In this document: in pieces, positions 52,927 through 61,174 of the stretch
Layout of the letters: the number at the start of each line of letters is the position of its first letter
How positions within the stretch are numbered: the first letter of the stretch is position 1
Origin: an uncultured Mesonia sp.
Lineage (GTDB): Bacteria; Bacteroidota; Bacteroidia; Flavobacteriales; Flavobacteriaceae
DNA: 64,000 nt
Reading direction: 5' to 3'
Assembly (NCBI GenBank): GCA_947499595.1
Contig: CANMOY010000005.1
Span: 62,001-126,000 of the forward strand
Translations under genes and position numbers: made by a program
Notes under the pieces: generated by a model
The model's database searches: none
Seen by the model: only the letters and a program-made list of their open reading frames with translations
Told to the model about the DNA's origin: nothing

Positions 52927-55047
52927 TTAGTAAAACTTAGCTCTTTTATCTTCGATTTCTGCCGAATTCTTCAAAGCTTTCATCAAAGCATTAGTAGCTT
53001 GGTTGGCTCTTTCTTTCGACTCTCTCTCTGCAATCAGACGGTATGAATCTAGGGGTGTAGCAGCCGTTCTGCCAGTTACTTCTACAACATATATACCCTT
53101 TTCACCTTTAATTGGAGCGCTTGGTTTACCTTCAGGTAAAAAGAAAGCTGCACCCACTACTTGTGGTTCAGAACCTGCTCCTGGTAAGAACGGATTCTCT
53201 AAATTAACAGCGTTAGCATTTTTCACCCCAACCTGCTGGCTAGATGCTAAGTCTTGTAAACTCTCAAAGCTACCTATCTTATCAAGAAGAATTTTTGCTT
53301 GCTTTTCTTTTTTGATAATTGGTGTAACTTCTTCTGAAGCCTCTTCAACGGCCATTAGGCCTTTATCATACTTTTGTGTCAATTGTGCCACAACATATCC
53401 TGTAGGTACATCAAAACGTTTAATGTCGTTTACCCCTGTATCTTCATTGAAGGCCCACTGCACAATCGCTCTCTGGTTACCTAATCCGCCTAGAGCTTCA
53501 TCCATCTCTTTGATACCGTTAATATCTTTAACCTCATAAGTATTTGATTTGGCTACTTCTTGAAAATCTGATTCGCCGGCTGCGATTTCGAATTTTGTAG
53601 TTTCAGCAAATAAATCATTACCCGTTTTTTCAGATGGTTCTATTTCTTTGGCAACTGTTGCAATTTTAATTGCCTTTTTAGGCGCTTTTTTCTCCTCAAT
53701 CAAAACTACGTGAAAACCAAATTCTGTTTCTGTTACCCCTAAACTTGGTGAGGTATCTGCGAAAAGATAATCAATAAAGTCGGAGCTATTCGTATTTCTA
53801 TAGTTTACCCAACCTAAGTCGCCTTCTTTATTTTTGGTAGACGCATCAGCAGAAAACTCCTGTGCGAATTCTTTGAATAAATCTTGATTGGATTTCAACT
53901 CTGTGCTTAAACTGTCCGCTAATTTTTTAGCTTCTTCTTTGGTACGTTCTAGATCTTGACCAACTGCAGTTCCCGAATAAGCTACCAGAATATGTTTTGC
54001 TTTTACAGAATCTGTCATTTGTTTTGACTCCACCACCTTAGAGGCTTTCCAGAAGTTATTATGTTTGTATGGCCCATATATAGCTCCGGTTTCGGTACTC
54101 ATTAGTGCGTCTGCAAATGCCGTTGGAAGTTCATCTTTAAAACTAAAGCGATCTTCATAGGCTAAATCAGAATTCTCATTAATAAATTCTTGATAATCAG
54201 AAGTGTTTTTTAAGCCCTTGATTTCCTCTTCCATTTTAGAAACCTCATTGTAGATTTTTCTATCTTCTAATAGGCTCATCAATTCTTCCTTGGTTTCTTC
54301 GTCATCCGCTTGCGAAGGCTTTTCTTCAAAATACACATACTGTATAGCACGAGAAGCTTCGGTGGTATATTTTTTCTTATTATCTTGTAAATAAGCCTTA
54401 ATATCTTCTTTACTTACTTCTACTTCTCCAGCTTTTTCGTAAGGTATTTGTACAAAATTCAAGTTAACTTGATCGTTTTGCTTTTTATAAGCTTGCTCGC
54501 CTTCAACTAAAGTTGCCCCAACACCTGCTCGCACAAGATTATAGTACAATTGTGCTTTGGCCTGTTGAGCAATATTATTTTCTATACTCACCCATTGCTG
54601 ATATGCCTCTGGAGAGTTTGCCTTTAAATTAGCAATGTATTCTTTCATTTTACCAAAATCAAATTGTCCATTTTCATTGGTAAAATTTGGATTACCTGCA
54701 AATTGCTGCTTGATACTGTTGTTGATTTGATCGTTTCCTACCTGCAGGCCTAATTTTTCAAGCTGTTCACTTAACAAAGTCTGGTTTACTTGATTTTCCC
54801 AAACTTGCTTTACGGCTTGTGCTGTGGTTAAGTTCCCTCTTGAATTACGCTGAACCCCCTCAACTTGTCTTGCAAAAGCTTCACGGCTAATCTCCTCACC
54901 ATTTACAACACCAATGATGTTTTGATCTTTAGCACCCGAAAATCCTCCACTTCTAAACAAATCAGCTAAAACAAAAGAAAATAAAGCTAATGCGATAATG
55001 ATGATTAGAAAAACAGAACGTTGTCTAATTTTATTTAATACTGCCAT
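52927..55047 (-). CDS. Membrane-anchored peptidylprolyl isomerase/chaperone (SurA_N, PpiD-like)
   Basis: A 706-residue protein with one N-terminal membrane segment (residues about 13-31), a SurA-type N-terminal chaperone region (SREAFARQVEGVQRNSRG) and a parvulin domain at about 345-460 (VKAKHILVAYSGTA, DLGWVNY, TEFGFHVVLIEEK). A second, degenerate parvulin-like region follows (LPEGKPSAPIKGEKGIYVVEV). It is predicted to assist folding of outer membrane and secreted proteins. It is the last gene of the coaX-to-ppiD operon, after a 123-base gap. Confidence 0.9.
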   Translation of the reverse strand: MAVLNKIRQRSVFLIIIIALALFSFVLADLFRSGGFSGAKDQNIIGVVNGEEISREAFARQVEGVQRNSRGNLTTAQAVKQVWENQVNQTLLSEQLEKLGLQVGNDQINNSIKQQFAGNPNFTNENGQFDFGKMKEYIANLKANSPEAYQQWVSIENNIAQQAKAQLYYNLVRAGVGATLVEGEQAYKKQNDQVNLNFVQIPYEKAGEVEVSKEDIKAYLQDNKKKYTTEASRAIQYVYFEEKPSQADDEETKEELMSLLEDRKIYNEVSKMEEEIKGLKNTSDYQEFINENSDLAYEDRFSFKDELPTAFADALMSTETGAIYGPYKHNNFWKASKVVESKQMTDSVKAKHILVAYSGTAVGQDLERTKEEAKKLADSLSTELKSNQDLFKEFAQEFSADASTKNKEGDLGWVNYRNTNSSDFIDYLFADTSPSLGVTETEFGFHVVLIEEKKAPKKAIKIATVAKEIEPSEKTGNDLFAETTKFEIAAGESDFQEVAKSNTYEVKDINGIKEMDEALGGLGNQRAIVQWAFNEDTGVNDIKRFDVPTGYVVAQLTQKYDKGLMAVEEASEEVTPIIKKEKQAKILLDKIGSFESLQDLASSQQVGVKNANAVNLENPFLPGAGSEPQVVGAAFFLPEGKPSAPIKGEKGIYVVEVTGRTAATPLDSYRLIAERESKERANQATNALMKALKNSAEIEDKRAKFY

Positions 55048-55170
55048 TTTTAAAGGTTATTTATCTAAATATAGTGGGCGAAAATAAGATATTTATACAG
55101 ATAATAAAATATTTTTCAAAGAAAAACTTAGGCTTATTTTTATTTTTTAAGCAATTTTCTATGGCTAATC

Positions 55171-56460
55171 TTAATCTTCTAATCGTTCAATTTGTACCAA
55201 TTCAATTTTTGTGTTGGAAACTTCGAGCACTTTAATCTTATAATCATTCACCATGATTTGTCCTCCTTTTTGAGGAATTTCTTCGGTGTGATGAACAATA
55301 AGCCCACCAAGTGTTTCATAGTTTTCTTCTTCGGGGAGATCTAATTTATAGGTTTCGTTTATGTAGTCAACCTCCATTCTAGCCGAGAATTTGTACACGT
55401 TTTCGGCCAACTCTTCTTCGATGAGCACTGGTGCATCATGCTCATCTTCAATTTCCCCAAATAACTCTTCTACAATATCTTCGACCGTCATCATACCACT
55501 AGTGCCACCGTATTCATCTAGCACTACTGCGATACTTTTTCGTTTTTTAATCAGTAAATTTAATACATCTTTCACCAGCATAGTTTCGGGTACATACACC
55601 ACTGGTATCATTATATCTTTTATACTTTGCGGATTTTTAAACAATTCAAAAGAATGCACATAGCCTATAATATCATCATTACTCTCTTTGTAGACCAGCA
55701 GTTTACTCAAGCCTGTGTCGGTAAAAATATTAATTAGGTTTTGTGGAGTTTCGGTTAGATCTACGGCAATAATTTCTGTTCGAGGCACCATAACTTCTCG
55801 AGACTTAACCTCTGAAAAATCAAGCGCATTTTTAAAGATTTGAATTTCTGAATCTATCTCATCATTTTCTTGAACGGCATCCATCTGCTCGTTGATATAA
55901 TGCCCCAATTCTACCTTACTAAAAGCCAATTGCACCTCATCGCCCTCGGTTTTAAAAAAAAGTTTAAGCACTAAATCTGATATCCAAATGACAAATGCTG
56001 AAACCGGAGTAAAAAAGAGGTAAAAGAAATAAGCTGGTAAAGCAAAAAACTTAAGCAATGTATTGGCATATATCTGAAAAAACACTTTAGGCAAAAACTC
56101 AGCCGTAAAAAGAATTACCAATGTAGAAATTAAAGTTTGTGTAAAAAGCAAGGCTTCATTGACCAAATAGGAAAAAAAAGAGGGCGTATCTGAATTTACG
56201 GATTGTTGCAATAATTCTACTAACAAATCCCCCATAAAAAAACCATAAATCACTAAGGCTATATTATTGCCTACCAACATGGTTGCGATAAACTTGGATG
56301 GTTTTTTGGTAAGCTTTGCTAATACTTTAGCTAGAAAATCATTTTGTTTCTTTTCAATTTCAATATGAATTTTATTGGACGAAACGTAGGCGATTTCCAT
56401 TCCTGAAAAAAAGGCGGAGAGAACTAAGGATAATAAAATTATAAAAAGATCTAACTCCAT
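55171..56460 (-). CDS. CNNM/CorC-HlyC family transporter (CBS domains)
   Basis: A 429-residue membrane protein. Residues 1-190 form a DUF21/CNNM membrane domain with the start LFIILLSLVLSAFFSGMEIAYVSSN. A CBS pair covers about 205-330 (VMVPRTEIIAVD, IAVVLDEYGGTSGMMTVEDIVEELFGEI), then a CorC/HlyC C-terminal domain. Members transport or regulate magnesium or other cations. A related protein is GldE of gliding bacteria; I cannot decide between the two. Its start overlaps the upstream gene by one base. Confidence 0.9.
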   Translation of the reverse strand: MELDLFIILLSLVLSAFFSGMEIAYVSSNKIHIEIEKKQNDFLAKVLAKLTKKPSKFIATMLVGNNIALVIYGFFMGDLLVELLQQSVNSDTPSFFSYLVNEALLFTQTLISTLVILFTAEFLPKVFFQIYANTLLKFFALPAYFFYLFFTPVSAFVIWISDLVLKLFFKTEGDEVQLAFSKVELGHYINEQMDAVQENDEIDSEIQIFKNALDFSEVKSREVMVPRTEIIAVDLTETPQNLINIFTDTGLSKLLVYKESNDDIIGYVHSFELFKNPQSIKDIMIPVVYVPETMLVKDVLNLLIKKRKSIAVVLDEYGGTSGMMTVEDIVEELFGEIEDEHDAPVLIEEELAENVYKFSARMEVDYINETYKLDLPEEENYETLGGLIVHHTEEIPQKGGQIMVNDYKIKVLEVSNTKIELVQIERLED

Positions 56461-56654
56461 TATTGCTGATTGCGTTTCTCTACGCGTTTCCTAAACCTTC
56501 GCTTAAAAAAGAACATAAAGATTGCCAGAATTACAAAAAAACTAAATAAGTAAGCTTGGCTTCGGTCTTTATTCCAAAGCATAATCGTTTCATAAGTAAA
56601 GAAGGCTGCTATTACAAGGTAAGCATATTCAAAATATTTATACACTTTATTCAT
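56460..56654 (-). CDS. Small two-helix membrane protein of unknown function
   Basis: A 64-residue protein with two membrane segments (YAYLVIAAFFTYETIMLW and YLFSFFVILAIFMFFF) and a strongly basic C-terminus (RRFRKRVEKRNQQ), which should be cytoplasmic. I do not recognise a named family. It lies three bases after lptC and overlaps the CNNM gene by one base, so it is translated with both. Its constant location in an envelope operon is the only hint of function. Confidence 0.75.
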   Translation of the reverse strand: MNKVYKYFEYAYLVIAAFFTYETIMLWNKDRSQAYLFSFFVILAIFMFFFKRRFRKRVEKRNQQ

Positions 56655-56657
56655 AGT

Positions 56658-57221
56658 CTATTGGTCTATAACCTGCATTCCTTTATTAGAACGCGAGATG
56701 AATTTATTAAATTTTTCATTAGCATCAAAACTTTCGCCGTTATTCACCGCTCCGTTTTTGAATTGAACCTGATAGGGTACATCAGAAAAAACCCACTGTT
56801 TAGATTGATCCCAATAAAGTTGATTAGCTTTAAGCACCACACTATCACTTGTAGTGATTACGACATTATTTTGAAGATCTACCAGATTCGTTTGTTCATA
56901 TAAAATACCATAATCGGCTTTAATGGTATTTTTCTGATTTTTCTCATCATAAAAGTCAAGCTCTAAACCCTCTGGAAAAGCTCTATAACCAAAATCTAAT
57001 TGTGTAAAGTCCTGCATCAATGGAGTTCTTAAAAAAGCTTTGATTTTACCACTATCGGTATAAACTAGTTTAATACCTTGACCAGATGTTTGTGGTTTTA
57101 TTTCTTGCACCTCCCATTTTCTTACCGTACTCAGGCGTTCATTGCAAGAAAAAAACATTGCTGCTATAGCGATAGCAGCAATGTTTTTAAACTGAATAAT
57201 TAGACTTTTTTTAATATACAT
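56658..57221 (-). CDS. lptC: LPS export protein LptC (lipoprotein form)
   Basis: A 187-residue bitopic or lipid-anchored protein with lipobox MFFSC (Cys26). The body is a LptC/LptA-type beta-jellyroll (FLRTPLMQDFTQLDFGYRAFPEGLELDFYD, NVVITTSDSVVLKANQLYWDQ). It passes lipopolysaccharide from the LptBFG complex to LptA. The frame is open back to 57470 inside the upstream gene, but the ATG at 57221 begins the signal sequence. The adjacent TPR gene ends just before it. Confidence 0.88.
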   Translation of the reverse strand: MYIKKSLIIQFKNIAAIAIAAMFFSCNERLSTVRKWEVQEIKPQTSGQGIKLVYTDSGKIKAFLRTPLMQDFTQLDFGYRAFPEGLELDFYDEKNQKNTIKADYGILYEQTNLVDLQNNVVITTSDSVVLKANQLYWDQSKQWVFSDVPYQVQFKNGAVNNGESFDANEKFNKFISRSNKGMQVIDQ

Positions 57222-57222
57222 C

Positions 57223-58599
57223 TTATCCTGGAATTCGAACGCTTTCTCCAATCCAGCATCCAATCTTGATGGTTTCCCCGGCTTTTCTACCTTCTTGGAA
57301 AACATCAGATTTCTGCGGTGCTCTTCCTCTATAACTTGCAGCGGCTTGCTTTGCAGATGAACTAATCGCCGGACTAACACGCGCTGCTCTTTCTGCATAT
57401 TCTGCTGCCAACCAGTATACAGCACGTTTATTAAAAGTGGTATCTCCACAATTGTTTGCACTACTAGCATACATACTTGCTATTTGCAAATAAGCGCTAC
57501 CCAAAGATGGCTGTATGCTTAAAGCTTTTTTATAGTAACTACGTGCTTTTGAGAAGCTTCCAGACTTTTTATAGTTCCCAGCAATCATCATATACACCCT
57601 AGCTTTATCGATTTTATTATCTTCTAAATCAGCCGACTGCTCGTAATACTCTAAAGCCTTGCTATACTTTCCGTCTTTAGCAGCCAATTGCCCCAAATAA
57701 AGCGCTGATTTAGCAGATGGTTCTTGTTTGTGTAAAGATTCAACTAATTTAAAAAACAAAGGATCTCCAGTACACTCTTTAGCCGATAAACGCTTAGCTG
57801 CTCTCTTTAACCACTCTACATCCTCTTTTTTAGCATCAAATTCTTTATTATATAATGGAATAAGGTTGTCACAGTCTGCTCTTTCTCCTAACAACCCGTT
57901 AATTCCTTGTTTAATTTTATTGAAATTATTTAAGTAGATATCAGTATTTTTTAAGATACGCTCTTCTTTACTACTTAGAGACTCACCTAGCTCTTGCTTT
58001 TTAAGCAAAGGTTCGGCTTGACCGGCACGATAAATTTCTTGTTCTTCAATTTTTTGAATTAACTCATCATACATTGTAAAAACCTCTTGTAAGTCACGGT
58101 TTCCAGCATCTTGTTCAGCTACCAAAATATTAAAGTAAACATAAAGCGTACGTGGGTCATTTACATTCTCTTTATCTTCTTTCCAGGCTTTCTCATACCA
58201 ACTCAATTGCTCGGCTGCTGTACCGATTTTATAATCGTACATTGCCTCTGCGATGTTGGCATAGGTTTCTCCTTTTGAAGTTTTTGCCGGGAAATTTTGG
58301 AGTCTTAATTTATAATTCTCTATCAATTGCTCGGCATATTGTTTTTGCAAATCTGCATCATCTTTAGTAGACTTAGCAAAATGCTTTAACATACGATCTC
58401 CGTACTGATACAGGCTAATGTGATAATCTTGACAAGATTTTATCAATTTTTCATAATAAGGTTTTGCTGCTTTGTAATCTTTCACCTTGGCACTTTGCGA
58501 AAACAAAGATAAAGCTCTAGCACAATCTACCTCTTGAGCAGCAACAGATTGATTTGCAAAAACACCAATGGCCAATAAAATTAAGAATTTGATTTTCAT
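57223..58599 (-). CDS. Exported tetratricopeptide-repeat protein
   Basis: A 458-residue exported protein with a signal peptide ending near SVAAQ. It is mostly helical. At least two TPR units are clear in the C-terminal half (LYLGQLAAKDGKYSKALEYY and IAGNYKKSGSFSKARSYYKK). The function is unknown, but it probably scaffolds an envelope complex. It lies between an outer membrane protein gene and lptC in a conserved-looking envelope operon. Confidence 0.85.
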   Translation of the reverse strand: MKIKFLILLAIGVFANQSVAAQEVDCARALSLFSQSAKVKDYKAAKPYYEKLIKSCQDYHISLYQYGDRMLKHFAKSTKDDADLQKQYAEQLIENYKLRLQNFPAKTSKGETYANIAEAMYDYKIGTAAEQLSWYEKAWKEDKENVNDPRTLYVYFNILVAEQDAGNRDLQEVFTMYDELIQKIEEQEIYRAGQAEPLLKKQELGESLSSKEERILKNTDIYLNNFNKIKQGINGLLGERADCDNLIPLYNKEFDAKKEDVEWLKRAAKRLSAKECTGDPLFFKLVESLHKQEPSAKSALYLGQLAAKDGKYSKALEYYEQSADLEDNKIDKARVYMMIAGNYKKSGSFSKARSYYKKALSIQPSLGSAYLQIASMYASSANNCGDTTFNKRAVYWLAAEYAERAARVSPAISSSAKQAAASYRGRAPQKSDVFQEGRKAGETIKIGCWIGESVRIPG

Positions 58600-58624
58600 A
58601 GTATTTGAATTGTCTCTATTGATT

Positions 58625-59866
58625 TTAATTGTATTTTCTTTTTATAAACCACTTATCATTTAGTGATAAGCCCACAAAGAAACTAAAAAACTTTTCTTCA
58701 ACCAAGTTGTTTTTGGTAGTGCCTCTTTGGCCATACTCAACTCCAAGGTTGATATTGGTTAAAAAGTCTCCTGCTGGCAATCCAACTCCAAAAGATATGC
58801 CAAACTCATCAATACTCTCTTGATTAATCGCTAAACCTAACTCCTCATAACGTAATCCTGCACGGTAAGTAACTCGTTTAAAGTACCCTGTAACATCATT
58901 AAAATTAGGTATATAATACCCACCTAATTTATAAGAATGTCCCGTATTAAACGCTACATTATTTAAACTATACGAACGATTTGAAAATTTATTCGCCTCG
59001 GTAATTTGGTATTCAAATCCGGCAAACCACTTTCTAGGTTGCCCTATACCCGCACCAAAACTTGAGACTGCACCCAAGTCTAGCTCACTATCGGCCACAG
59101 CGATCTCACGTTCCTCTGCCACTAACTCATCATCTCCTAAATTAAGCACAATAGTAGCCAATTGTCGTTCGTTTTTTGCATTTAAAGTACTAGCTGGCGC
59201 ATAGGTTGCAGATGCTGTTAACTGCAATTTATCTGTTAGCATTTTCTCATAATGTGTACCAAAATTAAATCTAAAACCGCTAAGGTCTGATCTATTCTTT
59301 TCTCGGGTACCAAATTGAACGTTCTGTTGTCTTAAAATACTTTTATTCTTTATGTTACCAAAGTAATAACCACCTTCAACACCTACGCTAAGCTCAGGTA
59401 AAACTTGATAAGCTGCTCCTAAGTAAAGTTTATTCACGCCACCACTTCCGCTAAAGCTAGCTTCGCGATCCTCGGTGAAGTCACCCATTTCGTAACCTAC
59501 AGAGCTAAATGGTTTAAGTCCAAAACCAAAACCAAATTTACCTGCAGGAAAAGCTAGAGCGACATAATCTAATCCTGTAGCAGTAACTTTGCTTTCTGAA
59601 ATATTATCACTTATGGTATTGCTAGTATGCGATGCACCCACACTAAAAGTGGTTAAACCTAAACCAGCATATCCTGCCGGATTCTGGAGGTTGATGTGAA
59701 TACTATCTGATTTGATGCCCAAGCCACCCATAACTCTATTTTCTACGGTACCGCTAAACTTATTGGTACCCACCCCAAAAAAGGAGTATGGCGATGCGGT
59801 GTTATCTTGTGCAAATCCTGCAAAACCTAGAAAGGTTAAGAGAATAAAAAATGTTTTTTTAATCAT
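58625..59866 (-). CDS. Outer membrane beta-barrel protein, FadL/OmpP1-like
   Basis: A 413-residue outer membrane protein with a signal peptide ending at FAGFAQ. The early segment NLQNPAGYAGLGLTTFSVGAS resembles the NP(A/G) motif of FadL-like transporters, and the rest is repeated amphipathic strands with GxGL patterns. It may transport hydrophobic molecules, but the assignment to FadL is tentative. It overlaps the upstream coaX by four bases and precedes the TPR protein gene. Confidence 0.75.
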   Translation of the reverse strand: MIKKTFFILLTFLGFAGFAQDNTASPYSFFGVGTNKFSGTVENRVMGGLGIKSDSIHINLQNPAGYAGLGLTTFSVGASHTSNTISDNISESKVTATGLDYVALAFPAGKFGFGFGLKPFSSVGYEMGDFTEDREASFSGSGGVNKLYLGAAYQVLPELSVGVEGGYYFGNIKNKSILRQQNVQFGTREKNRSDLSGFRFNFGTHYEKMLTDKLQLTASATYAPASTLNAKNERQLATIVLNLGDDELVAEEREIAVADSELDLGAVSSFGAGIGQPRKWFAGFEYQITEANKFSNRSYSLNNVAFNTGHSYKLGGYYIPNFNDVTGYFKRVTYRAGLRYEELGLAINQESIDEFGISFGVGLPAGDFLTNINLGVEYGQRGTTKNNLVEEKFFSFFVGLSLNDKWFIKRKYN

Positions 59867-60603
59867 TTATTTAAATTAAATTCTAAAATGTAGTTTAATC
59901 CTTTGGCCAGAAAATTGGGCGCTGCAAATATGCTATTTTTTAACCGCTTAGACAAAATTTCGTGGTCTCCCCCAGTAAAAATAACTGTTAAATCGCTGTA
60001 TTTTTTCTTATAATCATTTATAAAGCCATCTATTTCTCTGGCCAATCCTTCAGCTGCGCCAATCTGCATTCCTGTTTTAGTTTCATCTCCTATCAAGGGC
60101 AGATCATCAAAAGGCTGATCCCGTAGATCTGGCAATCCAGCGGTAAAAGAATGCATGGCGGCAAACCGCATTTTTAAACCTGGCGAAATTGCCCCTCCTA
60201 AATATTCATTTTGATCATTTATAAATTCATATGTCACACAAGAACCAGCATCAATAACCAAAACATTACGTGCAGGGTAATAACCAACGGCAGCGGCAGC
60301 CAAAGCAATTCGATCTTTACCCAAAGTTCTTGGAGTGGCGTATAAATTACGAAAAGGAAGAGAGGTTGTTGCAGATAAATGTATAAATTCAATTTGTTGA
60401 AGCTTAAAAACCGATTCTAATTCAGGAATCACTACACTCACATTACAAATAATCGCTTTACGGATTTGATTTTCGGATAAAACTGAATTTATTTTTTCAA
60501 CCAAACTGTCACGCTCTACGCGCCACCAAGCAACAATATTATCCTGCTGAAAAACAGTCACTTTGGCAAAAGTATTACCGATATCTAAAATTAAATTGCT
60601 CAA
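59863..60603 (-). CDS. coaX: Type III pantothenate kinase
   Basis: A 246-residue enzyme phosphorylating pantothenate as the first step to coenzyme A. It has an ASKHA fold with the phosphate-1 motif LDIGNTFAKV at the N-terminus, LGKDRIALAAAA, and the acidic segment VLVIDAGSCVTYEFI, followed by LGGAISPGLKMRFAAMH and FTGGDHEIL. It heads the minus-strand operon that continues to the PpiD-like gene. The intergenic space to the divergent tRNA is 98 bases. Confidence 0.95.
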   Translation of the reverse strand: MSNLILDIGNTFAKVTVFQQDNIVAWWRVERDSLVEKINSVLSENQIRKAIICNVSVVIPELESVFKLQQIEFIHLSATTSLPFRNLYATPRTLGKDRIALAAAAVGYYPARNVLVIDAGSCVTYEFINDQNEYLGGAISPGLKMRFAAMHSFTAGLPDLRDQPFDDLPLIGDETKTGMQIGAAEGLAREIDGFINDYKKKYSDLTVIFTGGDHEILSKRLKNSIFAAPNFLAKGLNYILEFNLNK

Positions 60604-60651
60604 TCCCTTTCATTTTATTTCACAACAAATGTAGTTTTTTTTATCAAATTA

Positions 60652-60683
60652 TTTGGTAGAATGTAAAAATGAATATATATTTG
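60652..60683 (+). promoter_or_regulatory. Complete -33/-7 promoter of the tRNA-Phe gene
   Basis: A TTTG at 60652-60655 and an exact TATATTTG at 60676-60683 are separated by 20 bases, matching the TTTG-N19/20-TAnnTTTG promoter of Bacteroidota. The tRNA begins 18 bases after the -7 box. Confidence 0.75.
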
Positions 60684-60701
60684 CCACCGCTTACAAGCAC
60701 T

Positions 60702-60774
60702 GGTGCCTTAGCTCAGTTGGTAGAGCAAAGGACTGAAAATCCTTGTGTCCCTGGTTCGATTCCTGGAGGCACCA
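60702..60774 (+). tRNA. tRNA-Phe (anticodon GAA)
   Basis: A complete 73-base cloverleaf. The acceptor stem pairs GGTGCCT with AGGCACC, the D stem GCTC with GAGC, the anticodon stem AAGGA with TCCTT around loop CTGAAAA (GAA at positions 34-36), and the T stem CCTGG with CCTGG around TTCGATT. The variable loop has five bases and the discriminator is A at 60774. The next bases read CCG, so the 3' CCA end is not encoded. Part of its 3' end is repeated at 61133-61140. Confidence 0.97.
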
Positions 60775-60788
60775 CCGCAAAACCTCGA
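60766..60788 (+). repeat. 23-bp direct repeat, copy 1 (tRNA 3' end and terminator start)
   Basis: The last tRNA bases and the start of the terminator. An identical 23-bp stretch lies at 61133-61155. A second, shorter match of 11 bp (GTCCCTGGTTC) links 60747-60757 with 61103-61113. Confidence 0.95.
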
Positions 60789-60807
60789 CTTTTAGTCGGG
60801 GTTTTTT
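60779..60807 (+). terminator. Terminator 1, directly after tRNA-Phe
   Basis: An 11-bp stem with one T-G pair (60779-60789 with 60795-60805), loop TTTTA, then T residues. The GIY-YIG reading frame passes through it. Confidence 0.85.
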
Positions 60808-60818
60808 GTTTTAAACCG

Positions 60819-61103
60819 GTTAAGCATTTTCTTTATATTATACACAGCGCTACCTTAAATAAATTCTATGTTGGAGAAACATTGGACGTCCAAAATAGAT
60901 TAAAGATGTACAATGAAAATAGCTTTAATAAGTCATTCACAAAGGCTGCAGACGATTGGAAACTAGCACTCGCTTTTAAATGCAGAAACAAAAACCACGC
61001 GCTTTATTTAGAGAATTTCATTAAAAGAATGAAAAGCAAAAAGTTTATACTTAAAATTATAGATCAGCCAGATATCTTAAATGACATTATTAATAAAAAA
61101 TAG
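60819..61103 (+). CDS. GIY-YIG nuclease-domain protein without a usual start codon
   Basis: The frame encodes a single GIY-YIG domain of about 94 residues of the SLX1/URI-like type. The core segments are LYII and FYVGET (the GIY and YIG positions), the arginine in NRLKMYN and the catalytic-type glutamate in LYLENFIKRMKSK. All expected residues and the C-terminal helix are intact. After the tRNA there is no in-frame ATG, GTG or TTG before the domain. Coordinates begin at the GTT where the domain starts. The frame is open upstream through terminator and tRNA to an ATG at 60669, but that part is only tRNA sequence read as protein. The stop TAG begins an inverted repeat. Confidence 0.7.
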   Translation, partial: VKHFLYIIHSATLNKFYVGETLDVQNRLKMYNENSFNKSFTKAADDWKLALAFKCRNKNHALYLENFIKRMKSKKFILKIIDQPDILNDIINKK

Positions 61104-61132
61104 TCCCTGGTTCTCCCGAAGCATAGGGACTA
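61101..61132 (+). repeat. Perfect 8-bp inverted repeat overlapping the GIY-YIG stop codon
   Basis: TAGTCCCT (61101-61108) pairs with AGGGACTA (61125-61132) around a 16-base loop. The left arm contains the stop codon, and bases 61103-61113 equal the 5' side of the tRNA-Phe T-arm. The inner part has no counterpart in the tRNA. Confidence 0.85.
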
Positions 61133-61155
61133 GAGGCACCACCGCAAAACCTCGA
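61133..61155 (+). repeat. 23-bp direct repeat, copy 2
   Basis: Identical to 60766-60788. It restores the tRNA acceptor 3' strand and its discriminator, but no full tRNA precedes it. Confidence 0.95.
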
Positions 61156-61174
61156 TCTTTTGATCGGGGTTTTT
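61146..61174 (+). terminator. Terminator 2, after the GIY-YIG frame
   Basis: A 12-bp stem with one T-G pair (61146-61157 with 61162-61173) and loop TTTT, then T residues. Compared with terminator 1 the inner stem gained a pair symmetrically (CGATC with GATCG in place of CGAC with GTCG). Confidence 0.85.

Larger units (their letters stand above)
60766..61155 (+). mobile_element. Candidate tRNA-associated GIY-YIG element
   Basis: The unit between and including two identical 23-bp copies of the tRNA-Phe 3' end. It holds a terminator, one GIY-YIG nuclease reading frame and an inverted repeat, with no integrase or transposase. The layout resembles integration at a tRNA 3' end, but at about 390 bp it is far smaller than normal islands. 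Mobility is an inference from the duplication and the nuclease. Confidence 0.45.

Noticed and set aside
53003..53539. 178-codon plus-strand frame opposite the PpiD-like gene
   Set aside because: It is the mirror of a clearly conserved coding sequence; the serine- and proline-rich translation is typical of a shadow frame.
57222..57470. N-terminal extension of LptC into the upstream gene
   Set aside because: The extension overlaps the conserved end of the TPR protein gene, and the lipoprotein signal starts at 57221.
60669..60818. In-frame ATG giving the GIY-YIG protein a 50-residue N-terminal extension
   Set aside because: That stretch is the tRNA-Phe and its terminator read as protein, and the ATG lies within the promoter upstream of the expected transcript start.
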